This document shows, piece by piece, positions 22,780 through 30,961 of a DNA stretch of 64,000 nt. The notes below the pieces were generated by a model that saw only the letters and a program-made list of their open reading frames with translations, made no database searches and had not been told where the DNA came from. The position numbers and the translations under genes were made by a program. This DNA is from Pratylenchus scribneri (taxonomy: Eukaryota > Nematoda > Chromadorea > Rhabditida > Pratylenchidae): positions 682,001 to 746,000 of the forward strand of contig JAQSEB010000082.1 of the NCBI GenBank assembly GCA_030063045.1, read 5' to 3'. Numbering within the stretch: position 1 is the first letter of the stretch; each line of letters starts with the position of its first letter.

Positions 22780-23846
22780 AGGAAAATATTCTCCAAGATA
22801 TTTATTATAATTTAAATTCTCCTGCAAGCTATGCTGGAATAAATAAAATTCTTATTGAAGCCAAAAAGAAAAATAAAAACATTTCAATAAAAGATGTAAA
22901 AGATTTTCTCTCGAAAGAAAGAACATATACATTATTTAAGCCACGAAGAATTAGATTCAAAAGACTTAGAACTATTCCAACAGGATTGAATACCGACTGG
23001 CAATGTGATTTATGTATATTTGATAGTATTAAAAAAGAAAATGATAATAATGCTTATTTACTAGTTTGCATTGATGTTTTAAGTCGGAAAATTCATGTTG
23101 CCCCTGCTAGAACGAAAAAAAGTGAAGACATGATTAATGCTTTTAATATAATATTTGATAAATCAAATATATTACCGAATAAACTTTACAGTGATGCTGG
23201 TGTCGAGTTTCAAGCAAAAAAAATGTTAGATTATTTTAGGGAAAAAGATATTATAAAGCATGTTATGTACACACCAAATTTACATGCTGGAGTAGTGGAG
23301 AGGGCAAATAGGACGATTAAAGGGAGATTATACAAATATTTTAGTGAGAAGAATACGACAAGATGGATTGAAATAATTGACAAAATTGTGAATGGAATAA
23401 ACAATAGCATAAACCGGACTATAGGGATGAAGCCGAATTCTGTAAATTATAAAAATGCGCATGAGCTATTAGAGAGAGTATATAAATCAAACAAGGATGA
23501 AAATGCAAATCCAAAATTTAAAATTGGTGATATTGTAAGAATATCAAAAGAAAAAACTAAATTTGAGAAAGGCTATTTGCCAAATTTTACCGACGAATTA
23601 TTTAAAATCATAAAAGTAAGTCTAACCGATCCTCCGTCCTATAGAATTGCTGATCTAGAAGATAATAAAATTGAAAGTGTATTTTATGAACAGGAATTAG
23701 TATTGACAACAAAAGATACAACCTATAGAATTGCAGAAGTCATAAAAACACGTAAAAGAAAGGGTATAAAAGAACTATTTGTTAGGTGGGTAGGCTACTC
23801 AGAAAAGCATAATTCTTGGATAAAAGAATCCGATTTAGTAAATTAA
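22764..23846 (+). CDS. Retroviral-like integrase with C-terminal chromodomain
   Basis: 360 residues. It inserts the element into host DNA. The N-terminal Polinton/Ginger-type region (YYNLNSPASYAGINKILIEA, TYTLFKPRRI) replaces a retroviral HHCC finger. The catalytic core has Asp82 (DWQCD), Asp144 (YSDAGVEF) and Glu179 (GVVERANR), with 34 residues between the last two. After an SH3-like region, residues from about 323 (YRIAEVIKTRK, LFVRWVGYSEKHNSWIKE) form a chromodomain, which in related elements can direct integration to marked chromatin. All three acidic residues are present, so it looks active. Confidence 0.95.
   Translation: MGKTLKENILQDIYYNLNSPASYAGINKILIEAKKKNKNISIKDVKDFLSKERTYTLFKPRRIRFKRLRTIPTGLNTDWQCDLCIFDSIKKENDNNAYLLVCIDVLSRKIHVAPARTKKSEDMINAFNIIFDKSNILPNKLYSDAGVEFQAKKMLDYFREKDIIKHVMYTPNLHAGVVERANRTIKGRLYKYFSEKNTTRWIEIIDKIVNGINNSINRTIGMKPNSVNYKNAHELLERVYKSNKDENANPKFKIGDIVRISKEKTKFEKGYLPNFTDELFKIIKVSLTDPPSYRIADLEDNKIESVFYEQELVLTTKDTTYRIAEVIKTRKRKGIKELFVRWVGYSEKHNSWIKESDLVN
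23765..23772 (+). promoter_or_regulatory. TATA-like box before minor capsid gene
   Basis: TATAAAAG, 75 bases before the ATG at 23848, within the integrase chromodomain coding region. Confidence 0.4.
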
Positions 23847-23847
23847 T

Positions 23848-26166
23848 ATGGACAATTTTTATACAGTATTACCCTCAAATACTGCTATAGAAGGTAATAA
23901 AACTTCGAATTATACAATTAGGTTACCTGAACCATTAAATTTAGATTCAAATTGGTCTGTCGCTCTCTCTTCGATAATTTATCCTATATCATTTACATCG
24001 CTAGGAACTCAAGAAGACCAATTTATTACAATAAATAATGAGGTAGGAGATGATGAAAAAATTCCAATTCCTGCGATGAATTTTCTTTCTATTTCAAATT
24101 TGGAAAAGGGGATAAATGATGCAATATTGGCATATGAAAAAGATTCTAAACCTAGATTTACCAGATCAATTTTAGAAAATGAGGGTCAATTAAAAACACC
24201 AGAAAGAATACAAGAAACGCCTGAAATAATTGCAGCTGTTCAAGAATTTCAAAGAAAGAAAGCGGCAGAAGGAAATGTTAGGCAAGAGAATACTAACCAA
24301 TCTAATGATTTAGCTCAAGCTGCTATTAATATAGAAGATCAAAAGAAATTATTAGCGGCACAGAGGGCAATAGAAAAGGCATTTAATCAATGCGTAGCTC
24401 TAGCATCGCAAGTCGAAACTTGGGCCCAATTAGCAAGAGCAAAAAGACAAAAAAGTGAGCGGCTCAGAAGGAAATTTCCAGATGTTGGACAAGAATTGTA
24501 CAATGATCTCTTGTCAATAGCTAATACCATTCAAGACAAGGCGGTCCTAATAGCAGAAGAAACCAAAATTGCCGCCAATGCTAAAAATAAAGTTATAGAA
24601 TTCAAAGAAAGCCGGGATGTCAGAGAAGCAAGAAAAGTTGCGGACATTGCCAAAAAAGCTGAACAAAATGCAAGAAAATTAGCAAATGAAGCAGGTAGTT
24701 TATTTGCCGGAAACCCGGAAAGAAATTATCAAGACGGGGTTGAACAAATTACTAATAAAATTGAATTTCTTATCAATTCTGTTACGGAGCCGTCGAAAAA
24801 AGATGAAGGTGAATCAACAGTAATAGAACAACCTATGCCTGTTCCTCAATATCCTCCGGATCATCCAAAATTGCAAAATCAAGGAACAACTGAAGCAAAA
24901 GCTGAGGTTTCTACAAACAAAGAAAGTGAAGGAGTGATAAAGAATACTAATAATGAAAGAGAAGGAGAAATACAGACTGAAAAGGAAGGCGAATTGAAAA
25001 CTCTAACGAGAATAGAGGAAAGTCCCGAAATTATTGCAGCAGTCGAAGAATTTAAGAAAAGAAAGGAAGAAGAAAGAAAAAGGAAAGAAGGGATCACCGA
25101 ATCTTCTCAGCCTCAAGCTACCGTCACATCTCAGCAACCTGCTACCATTTTATCTCAAGATGAATCTGGTTCTGCGAATGCTCTTCAAAAAATTGAAGAG
25201 CCTAAAGAAATAATTGACGCAGTTAATAAATTAGAAAGTAAAGAACAAGAGAAAAGTAAAATTCATTCGCCAGCTACTCCTTTGTTTCCTCTTAAACCCA
25301 AGGTTGATATACCAAAACCACAATTGCCCGTTATTGAATCAAGTGATGAAGAATATGAATGGCTGAAGCCAAAAACAACGGCGATTAAAGAAGAAAAGAA
25401 AATAGAAAAAAGTAGCCAAAATAATTGGATTATAAGCCAAAGTGCAGAAGAAATCGAATTACTTCCACAAAAAAAGATTACTGAATATGTCAATAAAAAG
25501 CCTGAGCCAATAAGAATAAAAGGCTTTTTCATACCAGATGAGACTGAGAATGAAGAAGATTTATCATCATTACCAGAATTACCAAAGCCACAAGCCTTGG
25601 TAAGTAGTACCAGTCATTTAGATGAATCGGGAAGAGAATTAAATATACCCGAACAAGTCCATCGCAGCTTGATGAATAGGCTTAAAAAGATTGGAAAAAT
25701 GGCTAAAATTCCATCTGATTCTACACAAAGGGTCCAATTCAGATATGATAATGTCTATCAAAAATTTACTGTTTTGATGCAAAAAAATATTAAATCAATA
25801 CAGATTTCTAAACAACTTGCATATATCCTGGGTTTCCGAACGAATGTAAATATAATAGGTGGAGATATAGCAGAATATATGCCAGACCTGTCTGGAGGGG
25901 TAAAACAATTATATATATATGCACCAAAACTCATTGAAAATACAATGGTCGGAGATGAATTAGTCCCTTTATTGCGAGTAGTTAATGTACAGGGAAAACC
26001 GGGTGAGATTGTAGAGTCTATATATAGCTCAGAATTTCATCATAGATTACAATCCAAAAGAATTACTGAAATCAGTATTGAAATCAGAACATCTTCAGGC
26101 GAATTAGTCAATTTTCACTGGGGAAATATAATTTTAACATTACACTGGAAGCGTTCATTTTTCTAA
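23848..26166 (+). CDS. Penton-like minor capsid protein with large internal insertion
   Basis: 772 residues. The N-terminus (FYTVLPSNTAIEG, YTIRLPEPLNLDSNWSVAL) and the C-terminus (residues about 625-772, with VYQKFTVLMQ, LAYILGF, LYIYAPKL, LVPLLRVVNV, GNIILTLHW) are the two conserved parts of the Polinton penton protein. Between them, about residues 105-620, lies a long charged Glu/Lys/Gln-rich region. It contains three diverged copies of an RIxExPEIIAAVxEF motif (around 120, 388 and 447) and helical coiled-coil-like segments. Typical family members lack such an insert. It starts one base after the integrase stop. Confidence 0.85.
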   Translation: MDNFYTVLPSNTAIEGNKTSNYTIRLPEPLNLDSNWSVALSSIIYPISFTSLGTQEDQFITINNEVGDDEKIPIPAMNFLSISNLEKGINDAILAYEKDSKPRFTRSILENEGQLKTPERIQETPEIIAAVQEFQRKKAAEGNVRQENTNQSNDLAQAAINIEDQKKLLAAQRAIEKAFNQCVALASQVETWAQLARAKRQKSERLRRKFPDVGQELYNDLLSIANTIQDKAVLIAEETKIAANAKNKVIEFKESRDVREARKVADIAKKAEQNARKLANEAGSLFAGNPERNYQDGVEQITNKIEFLINSVTEPSKKDEGESTVIEQPMPVPQYPPDHPKLQNQGTTEAKAEVSTNKESEGVIKNTNNEREGEIQTEKEGELKTLTRIEESPEIIAAVEEFKKRKEEERKRKEGITESSQPQATVTSQQPATILSQDESGSANALQKIEEPKEIIDAVNKLESKEQEKSKIHSPATPLFPLKPKVDIPKPQLPVIESSDEEYEWLKPKTTAIKEEKKIEKSSQNNWIISQSAEEIELLPQKKITEYVNKKPEPIRIKGFFIPDETENEEDLSSLPELPKPQALVSSTSHLDESGRELNIPEQVHRSLMNRLKKIGKMAKIPSDSTQRVQFRYDNVYQKFTVLMQKNIKSIQISKQLAYILGFRTNVNIIGGDIAEYMPDLSGGVKQLYIYAPKLIENTMVGDELVPLLRVVNVQGKPGEIVESIYSSEFHHRLQSKRITEISIEIRTSSGELVNFHWGNIILTLHWKRSFF

Positions 26167-26571
26167 ATGACTCACATATACATTGATCCTGATAAACTAG
26201 ATTGGAGCGGTTTCCTCTCATCCCAAGAGGGAACTGGCAAATATTTTGTAGGTACTAAATATCAAAGAGGCTTTGGAGTATTTACGAATACGATTTTACC
26301 TGGTATTGCTAGATTTTTGATGCCAGTGGCCAAAAATATTGCTAGTACAGCCGGTCAAGAAGGGATAGCCGCGGGATCAAAAATTTTAGGTGATATTTCT
26401 CAAGGAAGGGATATAAAAGAATCATTAGCTGAACATTCTAAACAGAGCCTACAAAATATAGCAACTAAATTACAGCAGTGTGGCAAAGGTAAAAGCAAAA
26501 AACGCCGGACTATAAAAAGCCTTCCAGATAAGAAAAAACGAAAATATATTGATCAGTTAACCTTTCCATGA
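26167..26571 (+). CDS. Maverick core/pVI-like small basic protein
   Basis: 134 residues, directly abutting the previous stop. The N-terminal segment (GKYFVGTKYQRGFGVFTN) and amphipathic centre (LPGIARFLMPVAKNIAST, then GSKILGDISQGRDIKESL) match small Polinton proteins of adenovirus pVI/pX character, which lie inside the capsid. The C-terminus is a lysine/arginine cluster (GKSKKRRTIKSLPDKKKRK) suited to DNA binding or nuclear targeting. Confidence 0.7.
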   Translation: MTHIYIDPDKLDWSGFLSSQEGTGKYFVGTKYQRGFGVFTNTILPGIARFLMPVAKNIASTAGQEGIAAGSKILGDISQGRDIKESLAEHSKQSLQNIATKLQQCGKGKSKKRRTIKSLPDKKKRKYIDQLTFP

Positions 26572-26578
26572 AAATTAG

Positions 26579-26587
26579 TATAAATAG
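26579..26587 (+). promoter_or_regulatory. TATA box before major capsid gene
   Basis: TATAAATAG, 31 bases before the ATG at 26618, in one of the few spaces between genes of this block. Confidence 0.6.
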
Positions 26588-26617
26588 TTGTAAAATAAAT
26601 AAATTCTTACAGTAAAA

Positions 26618-28048
26618 ATGACGACTCTTAAAAAAATTGATAGATTAAGCGCTGAAGGAATTGAAAATTCCTTAGCTATATTCGAATTACCTCCTACAAA
26701 TGTGGCAATAAACAAAACAACGACCAGAGAGTTGCTTCCGCTTGCAGCATTAAATGACTCCGGCCCTTATACTTTTAGGCTTTTTGCAGATAATCAATTT
26801 CCTGACCTTTCTCGTACCTGGCTCTATCTGGCAACAAGAATTGAGAAAAAGGTTGGAGATGAGTGGGTCCCGATAAAAGTAACACCTGAGATTCCTGCGG
26901 TACCTGCTCAGGGCGATAATCCTGCAATTCCTGCTGTTCCTGCTAACGAGGATGATAAGCATGTTGGAGTAATTCAAAACTTTGGACAATCATTTATTCG
27001 GCAAATGACTATGAACATATCAAATGTCGAAGTGTTCAACAGCGGTATTCACTACGCCTATCGTTCGTATATTTTACACGAACTCGGACTATCTCATGAA
27101 ACAAGGAGGGCATTACACGAAGCCAGTTGCTATTATCCCGATGATTTGGACCAAAATAAGGAAACAAATAAAGGTTTTGTGGCACGGGCAGCAAGATTTG
27201 CCAATGGCCAAACTTGTGAGACACTAGTTAGGTTGAATTTCGACCTAGGAAATCAAGAGCTATTGATGCTTTCAAATAGTGACATAATATTTACAATTCA
27301 TAGGAATAGTGATGATTTCTTACTTTTATGTCCATATTATGAGAGAGAAGTTGCAGGTGGTAGACAGGAAGTATCGGCAGCAAACCATGCGACTTATCGT
27401 CTAAAAGTTCTGGACATGAGATTATATGTTAAAACTGTGGATATTACGCAATCATTAAACAATGCCATAAGTCGACATTTAGAGACAAATGTGGCCAAAT
27501 ATCCGATTCGACGAATAGAAATGAGGAGTCTGTTCGTGGGCAAAGGTCGTACTGACCTAGCATGGAATTGCTTCACAAGTATTGTACCTAGACGTTTAAT
27601 AATCGGGTTCGTCTCAAATGATGCTTACAGTGGTAGGAAAACATTGTCTCCTTTCAAATTCGAACATGCAAATGTTAGAAGTATCTGCGCGGAAGCCAAT
27701 GGGAATACATATCCAAATGTTGCTTATAATTTAGATTTTAGTGAGAATAAATTTATTCGAGCTTTCACCGATTTGTATTCAGGATTAGGGATGGATAATA
27801 TCGATCGAACCATCTCTATCGGGATGCCAAAATTTATGCTGAGTCACTGCTTTTTTGTAATCCCTTTAACTTCCACTTTAGAGGATTCTCCTGGCTTTGA
27901 AACAATAAGAAATTCAACGACCACAGTTAAAGTTCAATTTAACGAACCTATTAAAGATGATGGATATGAAATGATAGTTATGGGAGAATTTGACGGTATT
28001 ATTTCGATCGACAAAGATCGGATCATCACATCTGATGGCCAAGTATAA
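26618..28048 (+). CDS. Double jelly-roll major capsid protein
   Basis: 476 residues. Opening motif (LAIFELPPTNVAINKTTTRE) and the segments SWLYLATR-like, QSFIRQMTMNISNVEVFNSG, YRSYILHELG, DIIFTIHRNSDDFLL and TRHLETN-like fit the Polinton major capsid family often annotated as F54H12.2-like. It is homologous in fold to adenovirus hexon. An Ala/Pro-rich repeat (EIPAVPAQGDNPAIPAVP) near residue 90 probably forms an exposed loop. Length is usual. Intronless, with its own TATA box. Confidence 0.93.
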   Translation: MTTLKKIDRLSAEGIENSLAIFELPPTNVAINKTTTRELLPLAALNDSGPYTFRLFADNQFPDLSRTWLYLATRIEKKVGDEWVPIKVTPEIPAVPAQGDNPAIPAVPANEDDKHVGVIQNFGQSFIRQMTMNISNVEVFNSGIHYAYRSYILHELGLSHETRRALHEASCYYPDDLDQNKETNKGFVARAARFANGQTCETLVRLNFDLGNQELLMLSNSDIIFTIHRNSDDFLLLCPYYEREVAGGRQEVSAANHATYRLKVLDMRLYVKTVDITQSLNNAISRHLETNVAKYPIRRIEMRSLFVGKGRTDLAWNCFTSIVPRRLIIGFVSNDAYSGRKTLSPFKFEHANVRSICAEANGNTYPNVAYNLDFSENKFIRAFTDLYSGLGMDNIDRTISIGMPKFMLSHCFFVIPLTSTLEDSPGFETIRNSTTTVKVQFNEPIKDDGYEMIVMGEFDGIISIDKDRIITSDGQV

Positions 28049-28051
28049 AAG
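28044..28051 (+). promoter_or_regulatory. TATA box before protease gene
   Basis: TATAAAAG, 30 bases before the ATG at 28082, overlapping the stop of the capsid gene. Confidence 0.55.
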
Positions 28052-28081
28052 AATTTTATTATTTTATTTAACCTTAAAAAT

Positions 28082-28525
28082 ATGAATTCGCTTCAAATCA
28101 ATTCAATTCTTAAAAATAATTGTCATACCAAAAAAATTTTTAAAGGGGTTTATTCCTCAAATAACATACCTTTATTTAAGAATTATCCCCACTGCTTTAT
28201 TGCCAACACAGATAGGAAAGGAACCAAAGGTGAACATTGGGTCGGGTTTTTCGTGAATAATCGAAAAAATATTGAATATTTTGATTCGTATGCCGACAAG
28301 CCAAATGAAGACATATCTAAATATTTATCAAATTTTTTAGAAATAAAAATCAATAGTCATACAATACAATCGCCTTTTTCTGATAGCTGTGGACATTTTT
28401 GTGTATATTTTATCTTTAATAGATGTATAGGAATAAGTTTTAAAGAAATAATTAAAAATTTATTAAATTCAAAAAATACCATAGATTTATTAGTAAAATT
28501 TTTTGTTAGTTTATTGATAAAATAA
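28082..28525 (+). CDS. Adenain-like cysteine protease
   Basis: 147 residues. Virion maturation protease of the Ulp1/adenain clan. Catalytic set His52 (GEHWVGF), Asp68 (EYFDSY), Gln96 (TIQSPFS) and Cys103 (DSCGHFCVYF) are all visible in order. Length is slightly short but normal for Mavericks. Last gene of the + strand virion block; the next gene runs convergently, two bases away. Confidence 0.93.
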   Translation: MNSLQINSILKNNCHTKKIFKGVYSSNNIPLFKNYPHCFIANTDRKGTKGEHWVGFFVNNRKNIEYFDSYADKPNEDISKYLSNFLEIKINSHTIQSPFSDSCGHFCVYFIFNRCIGISFKEIIKNLLNSKNTIDLLVKFFVSLLIK

Positions 28526-28527
28526 TA

Positions 28528-28863
28528 TTATTCAGTATTTTCAATTAATACAATTTCATCCTGCAATTCTTTTATCTTCTTATCTATAATTCTCTTCTCT
28601 GATTCTAAATCACGAATTTCACTCTTCATTTTTGTTGCATCTTTGATATCTGATAGTTCAAATTCGCTAAATTCTATGACAAATTGTTTGCCATCCTCTT
28701 TATAAAATATAATTTCCACTGCCTCTATTTTTGTTAAAGTTGAAGATTGATTGAAATCCAATTTTCGCATTATGTCAAAAAGCGGAAATTGGAGTTGTCT
28801 AAATGAATTGAATATTTGCAAAAATTTTTCACGAATGGTTCCAGAAAAATATTCTCTCGACAT
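28528..28863 (-). CDS. Small coiled-coil Maverick protein
   Basis: 111 residues. The C-terminal third has a heptad-like helix (KMKSEIRDLESEKRIIDKKI). The N-terminal two-thirds looks like a small alpha/beta domain. Family not recognised. GGATTTAG directly precedes the ATG on this strand, which could be a trans-splice acceptor. First of five minus-strand genes ending at the polymerase. Confidence 0.55.
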   Translation of the reverse strand: MSREYFSGTIREKFLQIFNSFRQLQFPLFDIMRKLDFNQSSTLTKIEAVEIIFYKEDGKQFVIEFSEFELSDIKDATKMKSEIRDLESEKRIIDKKIKELQDEIVLIENTE

Positions 28864-28948
28864 CTAAATCCATATTTTTAAATTTAAATGAATTAAAAAT
28901 ATTTTTTGACATAAACATATAATTAGAAATTTTTTAGAAATTTATTTA

Positions 28949-29407
28949 TCAAATATGACGGCCACAAAAAATTATAGTAAAATTAAAATCTTCATCATTC
29001 TTTCCAAATCGTAAAGCCGAATTGCTTTCTAGCGTACGGTATAGACATCTCTCACAATATATTTGTCTATCATGTATATTTTCAATATTGGCATTGGCAG
29101 ATGAAATTTCAAATGACTCTATTGGACGGTCTTCCCAAACTTTTTCCCAATCAAATTGTTTAATTAGAAAAATTATAAAATTTTTTGTATCAAATTCCTT
29201 GCCCTTTTTTGTAAGTTTTAGAGCCAATTTTATTATCGGATGCTTAAGGCAAACACAGCAATGTTGTCTGACGCAACTTTTTTGTAATATTCTTTTTCTA
29301 GAGACAGTCATTCCATGTAATAAAATGCAGTGGCAATATTTAGGTATTGGATTTTTTTCCGTCACACGTTTCAATCCGCAATCACACATTCCTTCTTTTT
29401 GAGCCAT
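28949..29407 (-). CDS. Cys/His-rich hypothetical Maverick protein
   Basis: 152 residues. Cysteine pairs at MCDCG, KYCHC, RQHCCVC and YCERC, plus a final FCGRH, suggest one or two zinc sites. Between them lies a helical segment (FIIFLIKQFDWEKVWEDRP). I know no family with this pattern. TTCTTTAGG precedes the ATG. It lies next to the PAZ gene on the same strand. Confidence 0.6.
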   Translation of the reverse strand: MAQKEGMCDCGLKRVTEKNPIPKYCHCILLHGMTVSRKRILQKSCVRQHCCVCLKHPIIKLALKLTKKGKEFDTKNFIIFLIKQFDWEKVWEDRPIESFEISSANANIENIHDRQIYCERCLYRTLESNSALRFGKNDEDFNFTIIFCGRHI

Positions 29408-29511
29408 CCTAAAGAAATTTAAAATTGTAAAAAAAACAAATAGAGTTATTTGTTTCTTGTAACATATAAAAGAATAAAAATAAAAGTCAAAAAAATTTTA
29501 TACAAATTTGT

Positions 29512-29892
29512 TTAATTAATTTTTAATGCATCAATGTCAAAAAATTCGATCACTTCAAGCGGAAAGTAATTCTTATGAGTGCCGCCCCCCTTAACAGCGA
29601 TGCAAGGAAGGAAAGGGTAACGCAAATCCCAATTGTGTTTTATGAAATAATATTGATCGACAGTGATTTTTTTGAATCCTCGGTGTGAAAACAGAGCACA
29701 AGCTTTACGATTTGTAATGAAATCCGGACATATTGTGATATTGAATTTCAAATGTTTTGTTTGTAGCGCACCACTTTTAATAAAATTAAAATTAGCAACA
29801 TAATTTCGATGAATGGCCTCAGCAAGATTTATCGGTTCACATTTGTTAAATTCGCACAAAGCAGTAACCAAATTTTTATTTGTTTTCTCCAT
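29512..29892 (-). CDS. Stand-alone PAZ-domain protein (Argonaute-like)
   Basis: 126 residues. Residues about 8-118 follow the end of the Argonaute L1 linker and the whole PAZ domain: an L1-like helix start (NLVTALCEF), TVDQYYFIKHN at 78-88, RYPFLPC at 91-97 and YFPLEV at 109-114. In Argonautes these correspond to the T/V-x-x-Y-F, Y-P-x-L-P-C and YLPLEVC positions of the pocket that holds the 3' end of a small RNA. No N, MID or PIWI part is present here or nearby, and the frame is complete from ATG to stop. A single domain of this kind could sequester small RNAs or compete with host Argonautes; that role is inference. TTATTTAG precedes the ATG. Confidence 0.8.
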   Translation of the reverse strand: MEKTNKNLVTALCEFNKCEPINLAEAIHRNYVANFNFIKSGALQTKHLKFNITICPDFITNRKACALFSHRGFKKITVDQYYFIKHNWDLRYPFLPCIAVKGGGTHKNYFPLEVIEFFDIDALKIN

Positions 29893-29993
29893 CTAAATAA
29901 TCTAAAGTGGATTATTTGTTAAAATAAGAAATTTAATGGAAAATTTCCATAAATTTGAAAATAAAAATCAAATCCAAATATTTATTCAAAAAA

Positions 29994-30878
29994 TTATTTA
30001 TGTAAATTTTTATGTTTCTCATCCAGCACTTCCAATAAAACAGGAAAATGATCATTTTTCCTTCTCTTCTTTATTATTCCGGAATAATTTAATACGAATA
30101 ATCCTATGAATATAATTAAAAGTTCCATGCCATAAAGTATGAGGAGATATACATTAGTAGAATTGCCCAAGTTATAATCGGAATTTGGCTTATAGAATAT
30201 GTAATTAAAATGTAGTGAATTGGTCGTTGTTACGAAATTATAGTCCTTTTCTTCAATTTTCTTTTTAAAAATTTTGTTGTCTTTAATTATATAAATGGCA
30301 TCCTCAATTATTAAAAAATCCGAAATTGTCTTTTCTATTGTTGTAATTAAATTAATCTTCAAATATCCATCGGATGCTTTATTAGTTGATTTCCATATAT
30401 TTTCAAAATCATTCATTTCGATGTCATATATCATTGAATTATTTATTAGATATAATTTTTTTGACAAATAATCATATTTTATGTCGTCAAATGATATTTC
30501 CAAGGTTTTGCCATTATTCTTTCCTTTAATCATTACAATTTCGTTATTGTCTTTATATTTATAAATAATATAGCTATAGCGATTGAATTTGAAGCAATTT
30601 ATTATTTTAATTTGATTTGGATGCCTAGAAATTTCAAAGAGGGAATCGGAAGTTCTTTCAAATGTTTGCCAGTTCTGCGTATAGGCTATAATATTCCTGT
30701 TTGTGACTTGAACGAAGCAGATATTATTCTCATCATAACCAAAAATTTTTTCATTAGCCGAATTTTTTGATATTGTAGAATATATGGAGTCGAAGTAATT
30801 TGATGGATTTATATTGATTTTATATTCGATAACTTCGCCACTAGTGATTACGGTTAATGTCAATAAAATTATAAACAT
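29994..30878 (-). CDS. Predicted type I membrane glycoprotein of the Maverick
   Basis: 294 residues. An N-terminal signal peptide (MFIILLTLTVITSG), an ectodomain of about 225 residues, a membrane span (VYLLILYGMELLIIFIGLFV) near residue 250 and a basic cytoplasmic tail (KKRRKN). The ectodomain has few cysteines, many beta-strand-like repeats (KKLYLINNSMIYDIE, DAIYIIKDNKIFKKKI) suggesting a propeller-like fold, and possible N-glycosylation sites. An envelope or attachment role is possible but unproven. It does not look like the herpes gB-type fusogen of other worm Mavericks, which is far larger. Confidence 0.65.
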   Translation of the reverse strand: MFIILLTLTVITSGEVIEYKININPSNYFDSIYSTISKNSANEKIFGYDENNICFVQVTNRNIIAYTQNWQTFERTSDSLFEISRHPNQIKIINCFKFNRYSYIIYKYKDNNEIVMIKGKNNGKTLEISFDDIKYDYLSKKLYLINNSMIYDIEMNDFENIWKSTNKASDGYLKINLITTIEKTISDFLIIEDAIYIIKDNKIFKKKIEEKDYNFVTTTNSLHFNYIFYKPNSDYNLGNSTNVYLLILYGMELLIIFIGLFVLNYSGIIKKRRKNDHFPVLLEVLDEKHKNLHK

Positions 30879-30961
30879 CCTAAAATAAAATTAATCTGGG
30901 CAAAATAATTTTTAAATATTGAGATAAAACTTTCAAATATTATAAAATATAAAATTAAAAT

